A stretch of DNA of 39,641 nt from UMGS1889 sp964540575 (GTDB lineage Bacteria > Bacillota > Clostridia > Oscillospirales > Ruminococcaceae), in contig CAZINI010000026.1 in NCBI GenBank assembly GCA_964540575.1, positions 1 to 39,641 on the forward strand, read 5' to 3'. Every line of letters begins with the position of its first letter. Position 1 is the first letter of the stretch. Below are positions 32,628 to 39,637 of this stretch, piece after piece. The notes under the pieces were generated by a model. That model was not told where the DNA came from. It ran no database searches and saw only the letters and a list, made by a program, of their open reading frames with translations. The translations under genes were made by a program, and so were the position numbers.

Positions 32628-32818
32628 CTCTGACGGCTGTCTTCCCGAAGCCAGCGTATGTCATTTATCAGGCTGCCTATGACGTCAGGCAGCATAACGC
32701 CCATTCCGACAATCAGCTCAACAGTTATAAAACGCCAGTTACTTTCTACGTTTATGACTGTTAATACTGCCAGCAGCACCAGCGACAGAATGAAATACAA
32801 CTTTTCCACTCTTTTCAC
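32618..32818 (-). CDS. Small membrane protein, possible type I toxin
   Basis: A 66-residue protein with two hydrophobic segments (YFILSLVLLAVLTVIN and FITVELIVGMGVMLPDVIG) and a basic C-terminus (RQSKK). GTG 32818, or a GTG three codons later, follows GAAAGGA. Its 3' end is faced by a convergent small-RNA gene. That arrangement recalls TxpA/RatA or BsrG/SR4 type I systems of Bacillus prophages, although those toxins are shorter. It could equally be an ordinary small phage membrane protein. Confidence 0.6.
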   Translation of the reverse strand: MKRVEKLYFILSLVLLAVLTVINVESNWRFITVELIVGMGVMLPDVIGSLINDIRWLREDSRQSKK

Positions 32819-32868
32819 GTCCTTTCAAATATAATTCCTCGAGTCAATGCCGAGCAGGGAACACATTC

Positions 32869-33129
32869 TCAGTTTTTCTGTCCCTCTTTCAGCCAAAACG
32901 GTTCAGATCTGAAAATCGACCGCCATAGCTCTTCGGCTTCCTTGTCCTCGCCCCTGTCGAGCATTCTCCTGCACTGATTGGAATAGACTCTCAGTGCCGT
33001 ATCAGCGATATTCTGCAAACGACGCTGATATTCCTCCTCGGTGATGTCCACACCGACCTCAGGGCGTTCCCATCTGACCTTGGCAACTGTTCCCGTAGAC
33101 AGTACATAAGTATCTTCACCTGTTAACAT
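32869..33129 (-). CDS. Small phage protein, unknown (86 aa)
   Basis: An 86-residue mostly helical protein (MLTGEDTYVLSTGTVAKVRW..., then EEYQRRLQNIADTALRVYSNQC). ATG 33129 has AAGGAGG 8 bases upstream; the GTG at 33138 overlaps that site and is less likely. It lies in the early region; no family is recognised. Confidence 0.68.
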   Translation of the reverse strand: MLTGEDTYVLSTGTVAKVRWERPEVGVDITEEEYQRRLQNIADTALRVYSNQCRRMLDRGEDKEAEELWRSIFRSEPFWLKEGQKN

Positions 33130-33183
33130 ATGCAGCACCTCCTTTATATGCTATGCGTTTACGGGCTTGTTTGGTGCAAGTCC

Positions 33184-33579
33184 TCACGTTCCCGTTCCGA
33201 GCAGGCTTGTCTGACCTTCAATCTCACGGAAACGTTCATTGACCTTTTTCAGCGAACGGTTCAGACCGTCGTATTTGTTTCCCAACTGAGCCTTGACCTT
33301 GTCCAGATCTTCAATGCTTGTGGTGTTCTCCACATTCACATATGTGGACTCTCCGTCCTTGTTCACAGCGAAACACGTCCGTGTGCCGTCATCTGCTCTG
33401 ATTGAGGACATTATTCTGTGAGAAACACGTCTTATCTGCTGTTCACGGGCTGCTTCGGGGTCGAATAGAAAGTGCGGTCTTACAAGCTCCATCACTTCTT
33501 CGGTCGTAATCTCGCCGTAATCGTGGATTTGTTCTTCAATGTAGTCCCTAGCTTCGGGGGTAAGATATTTGCTAGCCAT
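33184..33579 (-). CDS. Phage early protein, unknown (131 aa)
   Basis: A 131-residue protein with an N-terminal helical region (YLTPEARDYIEEQIHDYGEI, with EVMELVRPHF) that looks like a winged-helix-style fold, and a C-terminal coiled coil (KAQLGNKYDGLNRSLKKVNE). GAAAGGAG precedes ATG 33579. A role as regulator or DNA-binding protein is possible. It overlaps the upstream gene's end. Confidence 0.68.
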   Translation of the reverse strand: MASKYLTPEARDYIEEQIHDYGEITTEEVMELVRPHFLFDPEAAREQQIRRVSHRIMSSIRADDGTRTCFAVNKDGESTYVNVENTTSIEDLDKVKAQLGNKYDGLNRSLKKVNERFREIEGQTSLLGTGT

Positions 33580-34282
33580 TATTTTTTCTCCTTTCGTAAT
33601 TCATAAATGCTGCCCTGAGATTTTCAAGCTTTTCAATTGTCCTTCCAATGTCGGAGATATAATCGCCTATGGGAATACCCTTGCAGTCGTCAATCCAATC
33701 TGCAATATTATCTGCTTTGGAAATGTCAAGCGTAAGTATTCCGAACAGGGCATTGTGAAACTGCTTATACAGAGTGCTTGAAGCAGTTGTCTTGTCAGAT
33801 TGCTCCTTTTTTCTCTGCTGAACAATGTCGATAACTCTCGTTCTTGTGGGAATGTCATCATTCTCCCGTGCTTCCTGCTTGACCTGTTCCACAACATCGG
33901 GATTGTTGGCGAGGATTTCAAGACGTTCTGTTTGCTTTGGGGAAAAGCCTAATTCTGACATTATTTCTTGTTTGCTTTTTTGGTTAGCGACAGTGCTGTC
34001 GCCCACCATTTTCCCAGTATATTGATTTCCTTTTGTTGCTTTTGGAAGCTGTTTGGAAAACTGACCGAGTTTGACGAAAGCGTCCATCACAAGTTCACCG
34101 AGTATCTGCTGCTCCTTGATTTTCTGGTCGTAGACCTCTTTTGCAAGATGCAGCTTATCAATGGCATTGATTTCGGCTTTCAAGGATTTCAGCTTTTCGC
34201 TGTTGAAGATTGCAAATCTTGCAATATCCTCGATGTTGTCGGGAAGTTGCTTATCGTATGTAACGATTTGTTCCAAATTCAT
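33572..34282 (-). CDS. ParB/KorB-like phage early protein
   Basis: A 236-residue protein. The central region MSELGFSPKQTERLEILANN with PDVVEQVKQEARENDDIPTR resembles the helix-turn-helix of ParB-type and related phage DNA-binding proteins; the N-terminus is a coiled coil. It starts at ATG 34282, joined to the repressor stop as TGATG. It probably binds DNA, but no partition partner (ParA) is encoded nearby, so plasmid-like partition is not supported. Confidence 0.68.
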   Translation of the reverse strand: MNLEQIVTYDKQLPDNIEDIARFAIFNSEKLKSLKAEINAIDKLHLAKEVYDQKIKEQQILGELVMDAFVKLGQFSKQLPKATKGNQYTGKMVGDSTVANQKSKQEIMSELGFSPKQTERLEILANNPDVVEQVKQEARENDDIPTRTRVIDIVQQRKKEQSDKTTASSTLYKQFHNALFGILTLDISKADNIADWIDDCKGIPIGDYISDIGRTIEKLENLRAAFMNYERRKNNG

Positions 34283-34845
34283 CACCTCTGTTTTTCAAGC
34301 CACTCTTTAAATCGATTCAAAAAATCAATTTGCATATTAATGACCTTTATTAACTGTTCGTTTTCTTCATTTGAGAGATTAATAAGATTGCTATAAATAA
34401 ATTCGGGATTATCAATATCAAGTTCTCTACCCCAACCCATAAGAGTTGATGGAGATATGCCCAAGGCTTTAGCAATACTCTTTATTTTGCTTTGAGGAAT
34501 ATCATTTGTGCCACTTTCTATTTTTGCAATTGAAGAACGTGTTTTGTATCCCAGCTTTTGTGCCAATTCATCTTGCGTCATATTTAATGACTTGCGTAAT
34601 TCTTTTATTCGTTCACCGATAGTCAAATAATTATCACCTTTTATGATTGTTTCATTTTCCTCCTTTAAAAAATAATCAACTGTAACGCCGAAATACTCGG
34701 CAAGCTTCAACAACTTATCGGCTTTGGGTTCTGCTCTGCCTGTTTTCCAATCAGAAAACGAAGACTGTGAAATGCCGGTTGCTTTTGATACCTTATACGG
34801 AGTCGTGTTATTCTTTTGTAAGAGTTCAACAAATTTGCTGTACAT
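34282..34845 (-). CDS. Repressor with two XRE helix-turn-helix domains
   Basis: A 187-residue regulator with two complete XRE domains. Domain 1, residues 1-60 (TPYKVSKATGISQSSFSDWK), is of the ordinary SinR/CI type. Domain 2, residues 74-140 (TIGERIKELRKSLNMTQDELAQ), is closely similar to the rightward CI-like repressor. A C-terminal helical tail follows. GGGGGG precedes ATG 34845. The gene lies second in the leftward immunity operon, just below operator 1. It has no peptidase domain. Confidence 0.88.
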   Translation of the reverse strand: MYSKFVELLQKNNTTPYKVSKATGISQSSFSDWKTGRAEPKADKLLKLAEYFGVTVDYFLKEENETIIKGDNYLTIGERIKELRKSLNMTQDELAQKLGYKTRSSIAKIESGTNDIPQSKIKSIAKALGISPSTLMGWGRELDIDNPEFIYSNLINLSNEENEQLIKVINMQIDFLNRFKEWLEKQR

Positions 34846-34879
34846 TTTTCTACCCCCCTTTTTTTACTTGAAAATGTAT

Positions 34880-34898
34880 TGTAGACTATCTGTCTACA
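34880..34898. promoter_or_regulatory. Operator 1 (palindrome)
   Basis: TGTAGAC-TATCT-GTCTACA, perfect outer arms. It lies between the Cro-like gene and the double-HTH repressor gene and overlaps the end of the Cro-like gene. It matches the four operators at 35121-35275. Confidence 0.8.
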
Positions 34899-35104
34899 TT
34901 GCAAGCAAAAAAAATTGATTCTCTTTCCGTATCGGACAATTCGAGAATGCTAGAAAGCTTGCTGATTTCGCTCGCCTTGAACTCAGAACGATTATAGAGC
35001 TTTTTGTAGAAGCCAGCTCTTGTGATACCGAGTTTTTCTGCAACAGCGGAAATTGTTAAACCAACTGCTTTTATTTTTGATTCAAGAAGATTTGTATCTG
35101 TCAT
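34886..35104 (-). CDS. Cro-like XRE regulator
   Basis: A 72-residue helix-turn-helix protein (SAVAEKLGITRAGFYKKLYN). ATG 35104 is preferred over the GTG at 35116, since GGGTGA lies just upstream of it. It is the first gene of the leftward lytic operon, driven by a consensus promoter whose -35 box is inside operator 3, the classical Cro position. The role is inferred from that layout. Confidence 0.85.
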   Translation of the reverse strand: MTDTNLLESKIKAVGLTISAVAEKLGITRAGFYKKLYNRSEFKASEISKLSSILELSDTERESIFFACNVDR

Positions 35105-35120
35105 TTTTTCACCCACTTTC

Positions 35121-35287
35121 TGTAGACATATTGTCTACATTTGTTATCATATCACTTTGTTGGCATATTGTCAACATAAATTTTCACTTTCTACGTTTTG
35201 CATAAAAAATCACATATATTTTTGTAGACATTACGTCTGCTTAATTTGTATATTTTTGTTGACATAATGTCACAAAAACGCTATAAT
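35121..35287. promoter_or_regulatory. Immunity control region: operators 2-5 and two divergent promoters
   Basis: Operators (19 bp, consensus TGTWGACATAWTGTCWACA): O2 35121-35139, O3 35158-35176, O4 35223-35241, O5 35257-35275. Leftward promoter: TTGACA (35169-35174), 17 bases, TATGAT (35146-35151). Rightward promoter: TTGACA (35259-35264), 17 bases, TATAAT (35282-35287). O3 and O5 cover the -35 boxes, and O2 covers the leftward start point. Confidence 0.9.
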
Positions 35288-35310
35288 TAGAGATAAAGGA
35301 GATGATTTAT

Positions 35311-35739
35311 ATGACGATAGGAGAAAGAATAAAGGAATTGCGAATATCGTTAGATATGACACAAGATGAGCTGGCTAAGCTTACTGGATATAAATCCCGC
35401 TCCTCTATTCAAAAGATTGAATCGGGCAAGCGTGATATTACACAATCTGCCATAGTTGCGTTTGCAAAAGCTTTACAAGTTACTCCGAGTGTTATCATGG
35501 GCTGGGGTAGAGAACTTGATGATTTGGATTGGAAAGTTCACGAGCTTTATCCGGATTTTAACCCTAAAAATGGATATATTAGTGATATAATTGAAAGTAA
35601 GCACGAGCAAATGGTTATTAGAGCCTATCGAAAAGCCGAAAAGCCGTTGCGAGATGGTATAGATCGAATGCTTGGAATAGATCCGCTTGATACTGAACAA
35701 GAAGATGAAGACGAAGAAAAGAAACTTGTAAATCCTTAG
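35311..35739 (+). CDS. CI-like XRE repressor
   Basis: A 142-residue regulator whose first 68 residues (TIGERIKELRISLDMTQDEL, then GYKSRSSIQKIESGKRDI) form an XRE domain. ATG 35311 has GGAG 9 bases upstream; the ATG at 35302 is too close. The C-terminal half is helical and very acidic at the end (EQEDEDEEKK) and lacks an S24 self-cleaving domain. It is transcribed toward the integrase, the lysogeny side of the switch. It probably represses the leftward operon through operators O2-O3. Confidence 0.87.
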   Translation: MTIGERIKELRISLDMTQDELAKLTGYKSRSSIQKIESGKRDITQSAIVAFAKALQVTPSVIMGWGRELDDLDWKVHELYPDFNPKNGYISDIIESKHEQMVIRAYRKAEKPLRDGIDRMLGIDPLDTEQEDEDEEKKLVNP

Positions 35740-35794
35740 AATATTTTATTGCATAAAAAACCCGAACCGAGCGGGGGAGAAACGAGGTGTTATA

Positions 35795-37300
35795 ATGGGC
35801 TATGCAATTTATCTCAGAAAATCCCGTGCCGACGTGGAAGCCGAAGCCAGGGGAGAAGGGGAAACCCTTGCACGTCATCGTTCACAGCTCCTGGAGCTTG
35901 CACGCCGTCAGAGCCTTAACATCACGCAGATATATGAGGAAATAGTCAGCGGCGAGAGCATAGCTGCCCGCCCTCAGATGCAGCTGCTCCTGTCCGCAGT
36001 AAATGAAGGCGTTTTCGATGGCGTCCTTGTTATGGAGATAGAACGTCTTGCCCGTGGCGATACAATGGACCAGGGCATTGTCAGCCAGGCATTTAAATTC
36101 AGCGGAACAAAAATAATCACTCCCACAAAAACATATGACCCCGCAAACGAATTCGACGAGGAATACTTCGAGTTTAACCTGTTTATGTCCAGACGTGAAT
36201 ACAAAACTATCCGCCGACGAATGCAGGCGGGCAGAATGGCATCGGTCAAGGAAGGAAACTATATCGGATCGCTCCCGCCTTACGGTTACAAGAAAATCAG
36301 AAACTATGAGGATAAAGCCTTTACCCTTGAACCGATACCAGAAGAAGCGGAAACCATTCGCCTGATGTATGAGCTTTATACCACAAAGGAGATGGGATTT
36401 TCAAAGATAGCTACCTATCTGAATAAAGCAGGCATACCGCCGAAAGTCACCGATACTTGGAATACCGCCAGTGTTAAGGGCATTATCCAAAATCCGATAT
36501 ACAGCGGGTATCTCCGATGGGATTGGAGAAAAACGCAGAAAAAATTAGTAGACGGAAAAGTTGTAACGTCCAGACCAAAATCGGAAGGGACTATCTACAA
36601 AGGAAAACACCCCGCCATTATTTCTGAGGAAACATGGCAGGCCGCAAAAGCAATCTGGGAAGCAGGGGAGCATCTGAACACCAGCTTCGACCGACCCTTG
36701 CAGAATTGCTTCGCAGGAATGATGTACTGCGAGCTCTGCGGCCGTGCAATGGTAAGACGGCCATATTCAAACAAAAGAGCCGCACATTATTACTGCGGAC
36801 ACAAAGGCTGCACATGTATGTCTGCATCGGAAACCGAGATAAATGAGCTTGTGCTGTCGTCCCTGAGAAGTCAGCTGCAGAAAGTCAGGGAAATAATAGC
36901 CAGCGGAGAAAAATATAATCCCGATGAATCCGATTCTAAGACCAGGGCAAAGTTATCAGCCGAGATCGATAAGCTGAAAAAGCAGAAGGAAAAGCTCTAT
37001 GACCTTCTGGAGCAAGGCGTATATACGACAAAGGTATTTTTGGAACGCTCAGAAAATATCGAAAGCCGCATCTCGGAGCTGCAGAAAATGATTGCCGAGA
37101 TACCCGACCGCCCGAAGAACACTCCCGAAGAAGCCGCTATTGCTTTGGAATATGCGATAAATCGGTATGACGTTGTGGAAACAGCAGCCGAAAAGCGGGA
37201 TCTGCTGAAAACGGTGATCAAGCGTATTGACTACATCAAGACCACAGGCGGACGCTGGCAGCCCTCAGACCTAGCCATTAAAATCACATTCAACGTTTAA
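35795..37300 (+). CDS. int: Large serine integrase
   Basis: A 501-residue large serine recombinase. The N-terminal catalytic domain has Ser10 in AIYLRKSRAD and the arginine pair in EIERLARGDT. The recombinase domain follows at about 155-250 (PPYGYKKIRN). A zinc ribbon uses C312, C315, C334 and C339, and a coiled coil lies at about 375-445. GAGGTG precedes ATG 35795. It ends 34 bases before the attR core. It catalyses integration of the phage into cotJC and, with a directionality factor not identified here, excision. SpoIVCA, which removes skin from sigK, is of the same family. Confidence 0.93.
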   Translation: MGYAIYLRKSRADVEAEARGEGETLARHRSQLLELARRQSLNITQIYEEIVSGESIAARPQMQLLLSAVNEGVFDGVLVMEIERLARGDTMDQGIVSQAFKFSGTKIITPTKTYDPANEFDEEYFEFNLFMSRREYKTIRRRMQAGRMASVKEGNYIGSLPPYGYKKIRNYEDKAFTLEPIPEEAETIRLMYELYTTKEMGFSKIATYLNKAGIPPKVTDTWNTASVKGIIQNPIYSGYLRWDWRKTQKKLVDGKVVTSRPKSEGTIYKGKHPAIISEETWQAAKAIWEAGEHLNTSFDRPLQNCFAGMMYCELCGRAMVRRPYSNKRAAHYYCGHKGCTCMSASETEINELVLSSLRSQLQKVREIIASGEKYNPDESDSKTRAKLSAEIDKLKKQKEKLYDLLEQGVYTTKVFLERSENIESRISELQKMIAEIPDRPKNTPEEAAIALEYAINRYDVVETAAEKRDLLKTVIKRIDYIKTTGGRWQPSDLAIKITFNV

Positions 37301-37307
37301 ATATATC

Positions 37308-37346
37308 TTTCGTATATATATTCATTGTGCAAATGAACTGGCACAC
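37308..37346. other. attR: right phage arm plus core
   Basis: The phage arm TTTCGTATATAT (37308-37319) and the core GAACTGGCACAC (37335-37346). GTGC at 37327-37330 pairs with GCAC in the core. Joined to the attL arm, the arms and the inner GTGC/GCAC share one centre, GA, at the first two core bases. Confidence 0.88.
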
Positions 37347-37549
37347 GTTGAGATGATCTCCGCCATACTCTATCAGCTCACCCGAAATCTCAGTATTGAT
37401 GAGATAAAAAAGAGCGGGTTTGACACCTACTTTGTTGACCATACAACAGGTATCTATCCACAGGCAGCTTCCGGGGCACCGTTTACGGCGGCATATTTCC
37501 AGAGCAAGGGAGATCCCATCACCGATTTAACGGAAAATCTTGCAGCAGA
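37335..37549 (+). pseudogene. cotJC: cotJC segment 2 (codons 65-135 and part of 136)
   Basis: From codon 65 of the core this reads ELAHVEMISAILYQLTRN and on to GDPITDLTENLAA, the middle of CotJC. It has no start of its own; ATG 37353 is an internal Met. After GCA GCA GA (37542-37549) the homology stops: CotJC family members continue with Glu and a KAR-type motif, while here the frame enters element 2 and stops at 37610. Codon 136, GA-, would encode the next conserved Glu ligand. The remaining C-terminal part is not in the window. Confidence 0.9.
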
Positions 37550-37555
37550 TGCTGC
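37542..37555. other. Second insertion junction in cotJC
   Basis: GCAGCA-GA-TGCTGC: perfect 6 bp inverted arms around GA. The left half is cotJC (Leu-Ala-Ala-Glu codons), the right half belongs to element 2. GA is the crossover dinucleotide of TnpX/TndX-type recombinases. The element's other end is missing, so the shared core cannot be proven. Confidence 0.65.
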
Positions 37556-37581
37556 CAATCGGTTGGTGCAACCTTTCTTGG

Positions 37582-39177
37582 CTAAAAGTTCCAGAACACC
37601 TCAACATTGACCTCCCTGCTGTAAGGCTTTTTTGGGTGAATGATGATCTTATCAATGAATATCCTCACCATCTCAAAAGTCAGTTCATTGCAGGAAATAT
37701 ACCCCTTGATAATGTCCGACTTACTCTGCGGTCTGTCCGGTTTGGCACGGATAGCTTCCATACGCTCCTTGATTTGGCTAAGCTGCTTTAGCCTGTCATT
37801 TTTCTCGGCAGTAAATGCTTCGGCAAGCTCCGTGTATGCTGCATCGTCGATAAGACCTTTGAGCTTGTCGATGTAAAGATTTTTCAGATACTTCGTATTT
37901 TCATCTATGGCTGTCTGAGCTTTTAAATATTCATTCTGATAATAGTCGAGCATTTCCTGTGATTTGTCGCAGAATGTTGTGTATGAAGAAATCTTGTCCT
38001 CGTCCGCCATTTTTGAGATAAGTGTCTTGAACTCTGTGAATACCTGCTCATACAGCCTGTCATATCCGATGCTCACTCCCACACATTCCTCGGGAGAGTA
38101 ATATCTGGTCGAACAGCGTAAATATCTCCTGTTATTGTTCTTCTGACCGCCCTTTGACATTCGTACTGCACGTCCGCATTCCGAACAGAATACCTTTTTG
38201 CTGAAAATGTTGATGCCGCAGTTTTCAAAGGTGGGCTTGACTTTGGAATCAAGTATTTGCTGTGCCATATCCCAGGTCTGCTTGTCGATGATAGGCTCGT
38301 GGGTGTTTTCCACTCGTATCCATTCGGTCTTATCTGTGGGCTTTACGGTCTTTGTCTTGTAGGAAATGCTGTGAGCCTTGTTCTGAACAAGATTGCCTAT
38401 ATATGTTTCATTTGTAAGGATATTCCCGACCATAAAATACCGCCACAGATGATTGTGGGTGGAAGTATGATTATTCTTGTACCGTTCGCCGTGAGCAAGC
38501 TTGTAGTCGGTGGGCGTGGGGATATGCCGTGCATTCAGTTCTCTTGCAACGGCAGTCCTGCCCATTCCCGATATGTAAAGGGCATAGATAAGACGGACGA
38601 CCTGTGCAGCCTCTTCATCAATTATGAGATGCCCCTTCTGTTCGGGGTCTTTTCTATATCCATATGGAGCAAATGCCCCGATAAAATAACCGCTTTTTCG
38701 GCGGTTTGTAAGCACGGCTTTGATATTTTCCGACATATCCTCAAGATACCATTCGTTTATCAGACCGTTTATCTGGCGGGATTTTTTATTGCCCTTAAGG
38801 TCAGTATCGGCATTATCAACGACCGATACAAACCGTACTCCCCACAGCGGGAGCAGGTAGTTTATATATTTTTCCACAAGCTCTATCTCTCTTGTAAAAC
38901 GGCTTTGTGTTTTGCAGAGGATAACATTGAATTTTTTGCTTTCGGCGTCCCTTAGCATACGGTTGAATTCGGGTCTGTTCCTGTCGCTTCCGGTAAAGTC
39001 ATCATCGCTGTATATATCATATATCTGCCAGCCATGGTCGATGCAATATTCTGTCAGAAGCTCCTTTTGATTGACTATGCTGCTGCTGTCGTCATTTTCA
39101 TTGGCTTTGAACCGATCCTCTTCCGAAAGTCTGCAATATATCGCTGCCTTATAGGATACATTAGTTTCTGTTTTCAT
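37582..39177 (-). CDS. Large serine recombinase, TnpX/TndX-like
   Basis: A 531-residue recombinase of the Tn4451 TnpX/Tn5397 TndX type. Catalytic Ser18 lies in AAIYCRLSEED, with SIVNQ and DDDFTGSDRNRPEFN following. RQINGLINEWYLEDMSENIK is typical of the group. A zinc ribbon has CSEC and later cysteines, then a coiled coil, and it ends REVNVEVFWNF. AAAGGAG lies 5 bases before ATG 39177; the start at 39228 would include a hairpin-encoded stretch and is unlikely. It is clearly not a copy of the phage integrase. Confidence 0.93.
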   Translation of the reverse strand: MKTETNVSYKAAIYCRLSEEDRFKANENDDSSSIVNQKELLTEYCIDHGWQIYDIYSDDDFTGSDRNRPEFNRMLRDAESKKFNVILCKTQSRFTREIELVEKYINYLLPLWGVRFVSVVDNADTDLKGNKKSRQINGLINEWYLEDMSENIKAVLTNRRKSGYFIGAFAPYGYRKDPEQKGHLIIDEEAAQVVRLIYALYISGMGRTAVARELNARHIPTPTDYKLAHGERYKNNHTSTHNHLWRYFMVGNILTNETYIGNLVQNKAHSISYKTKTVKPTDKTEWIRVENTHEPIIDKQTWDMAQQILDSKVKPTFENCGINIFSKKVFCSECGRAVRMSKGGQKNNNRRYLRCSTRYYSPEECVGVSIGYDRLYEQVFTEFKTLISKMADEDKISSYTTFCDKSQEMLDYYQNEYLKAQTAIDENTKYLKNLYIDKLKGLIDDAAYTELAEAFTAEKNDRLKQLSQIKERMEAIRAKPDRPQSKSDIIKGYISCNELTFEMVRIFIDKIIIHPKKPYSREVNVEVFWNF

Positions 39178-39199
39178 TATTACTCCTTTTGATAAGGAA

Positions 39200-39240
39200 A
39201 CAGCTATCCATATGATGAATGTTGTCATATGGATAGCTGT
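39200..39240 (-). promoter_or_regulatory. Perfect hairpin in the recombinase leader
   Basis: ACAGCTATCCATATGA pairs exactly with TCATATGGATAGCTGT (16 bp, 9-base loop), between the small ORF and the recombinase ribosome site. There is no T-run after it on the minus strand, so it may be an RNA-stability element or a recombinase/regulator site. Confidence 0.65.
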
Positions 39241-39251
39241 CGTAAAGAAAT

Positions 39252-39356
39252 TTATGTGTATTTCTTATTTTCCATGAGAGTTATGTACTCGGCAAAAAGC
39301 CTGTTGAATACATCTTCACGGTTTGCCTCTTCACTTCTGAAATGACTTGTTATCAT
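39252..39356 (-). CDS. Small conserved-looking ORF upstream of the recombinase
   Basis: 34 residues: MITSHFRSEEANREDVFNRL then a 14-residue tail ending NKKYT. GGAGGGTG precedes ATG 39356 by 9 bases. The helical, charged sequence and its place directly before the recombinase suggest a leader or small regulator (possibly excision-related), but no function is known to me. AAGCATAAT occurs twice upstream, 22 bases apart (about 39380-39412), a possible operator. Confidence 0.6.
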   Translation of the reverse strand: MITSHFRSEEANREDVFNRLFAEYITLMENKKYT

Positions 39357-39546
39357 TTGCAGATCACCCTCCTTGATCTATATTATGCTTTTTTATCGGG
39401 CATTATGCTTGGAATTTATATAAATGGAAGGTATATACAAACGCTTTGATATATATGCAATGTGCAAAGTGATATTTCATCCGAACAACACAGGGTATTT
39501 GCAGGAATTTACTTTGCGGACATGATGCATATTTTTCAAGTTAAGA

Positions 39547-39581
39547 CAACAGCCGAGGATAAATTCCTCGGCTGTGTTTTT
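39547..39581 (+). terminator. Intrinsic terminator without an obvious gene
   Basis: ACAGCCGAGG (39549-39558) pairs exactly with CCTCGGCTGT (39566-39575), followed by GTTTTTA on the + strand. No rightward gene is seen in 37611-39548, so it may end a small RNA or a gene remnant. The rest of 39357-39586 has no gene. Confidence 0.7.
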
Positions 39582-39586
39582 ATATT

Positions 39587-39637
39587 ATGTCTGCTCAACA
39601 ACTGAAAAAGTGCGTAGAAGCTTTGCTTCGGAGCACT
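39587..39637. repeat. Right copy of contig-end inverted repeat
   Basis: The exact reverse complement of bases 1-51. On the + strand GTGC-GAAGC/GCTTC-GCAC followed by TTTTT forms a second terminator-like hairpin after the one at 39547. Confidence 0.8.

Larger units (their letters stand above)
3063..37346. mobile_element. Complete siphovirus-type prophage integrated in cotJC
   Basis: It is bounded by direct 12 bp copies of GAACTGGCACAC (3063-3074 and 37335-37346), giving a 34,272 bp unit. It has integrase, immunity region, replication genes, late regulator, terminase, portal, capsid, tail, lysozyme and holin, with no obvious frameshift. Apart from the CI-like repressor, the integrase and a candidate small RNA, everything reads leftward. 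It may be an ordinary temperate prophage, a sporulation-excised intervening element, or both. Confidence 0.93.

Noticed and set aside
33572..34282. Plasmid-type partition system
   Set aside because: The ParB-like helix-turn-helix has no ParA gene or centromere-like repeats beside it, and the element is clearly integrated.
37353..37610. An independent 85-residue gene starting at ATG 37353
   Set aside because: It has no ribosome site and is the continuation of CotJC on the other side of the prophage, ending in foreign sequence.
38257..38955. 232-codon open frame on the + strand
   Set aside because: It is opposite the TnpX-like recombinase and shares no family pattern.
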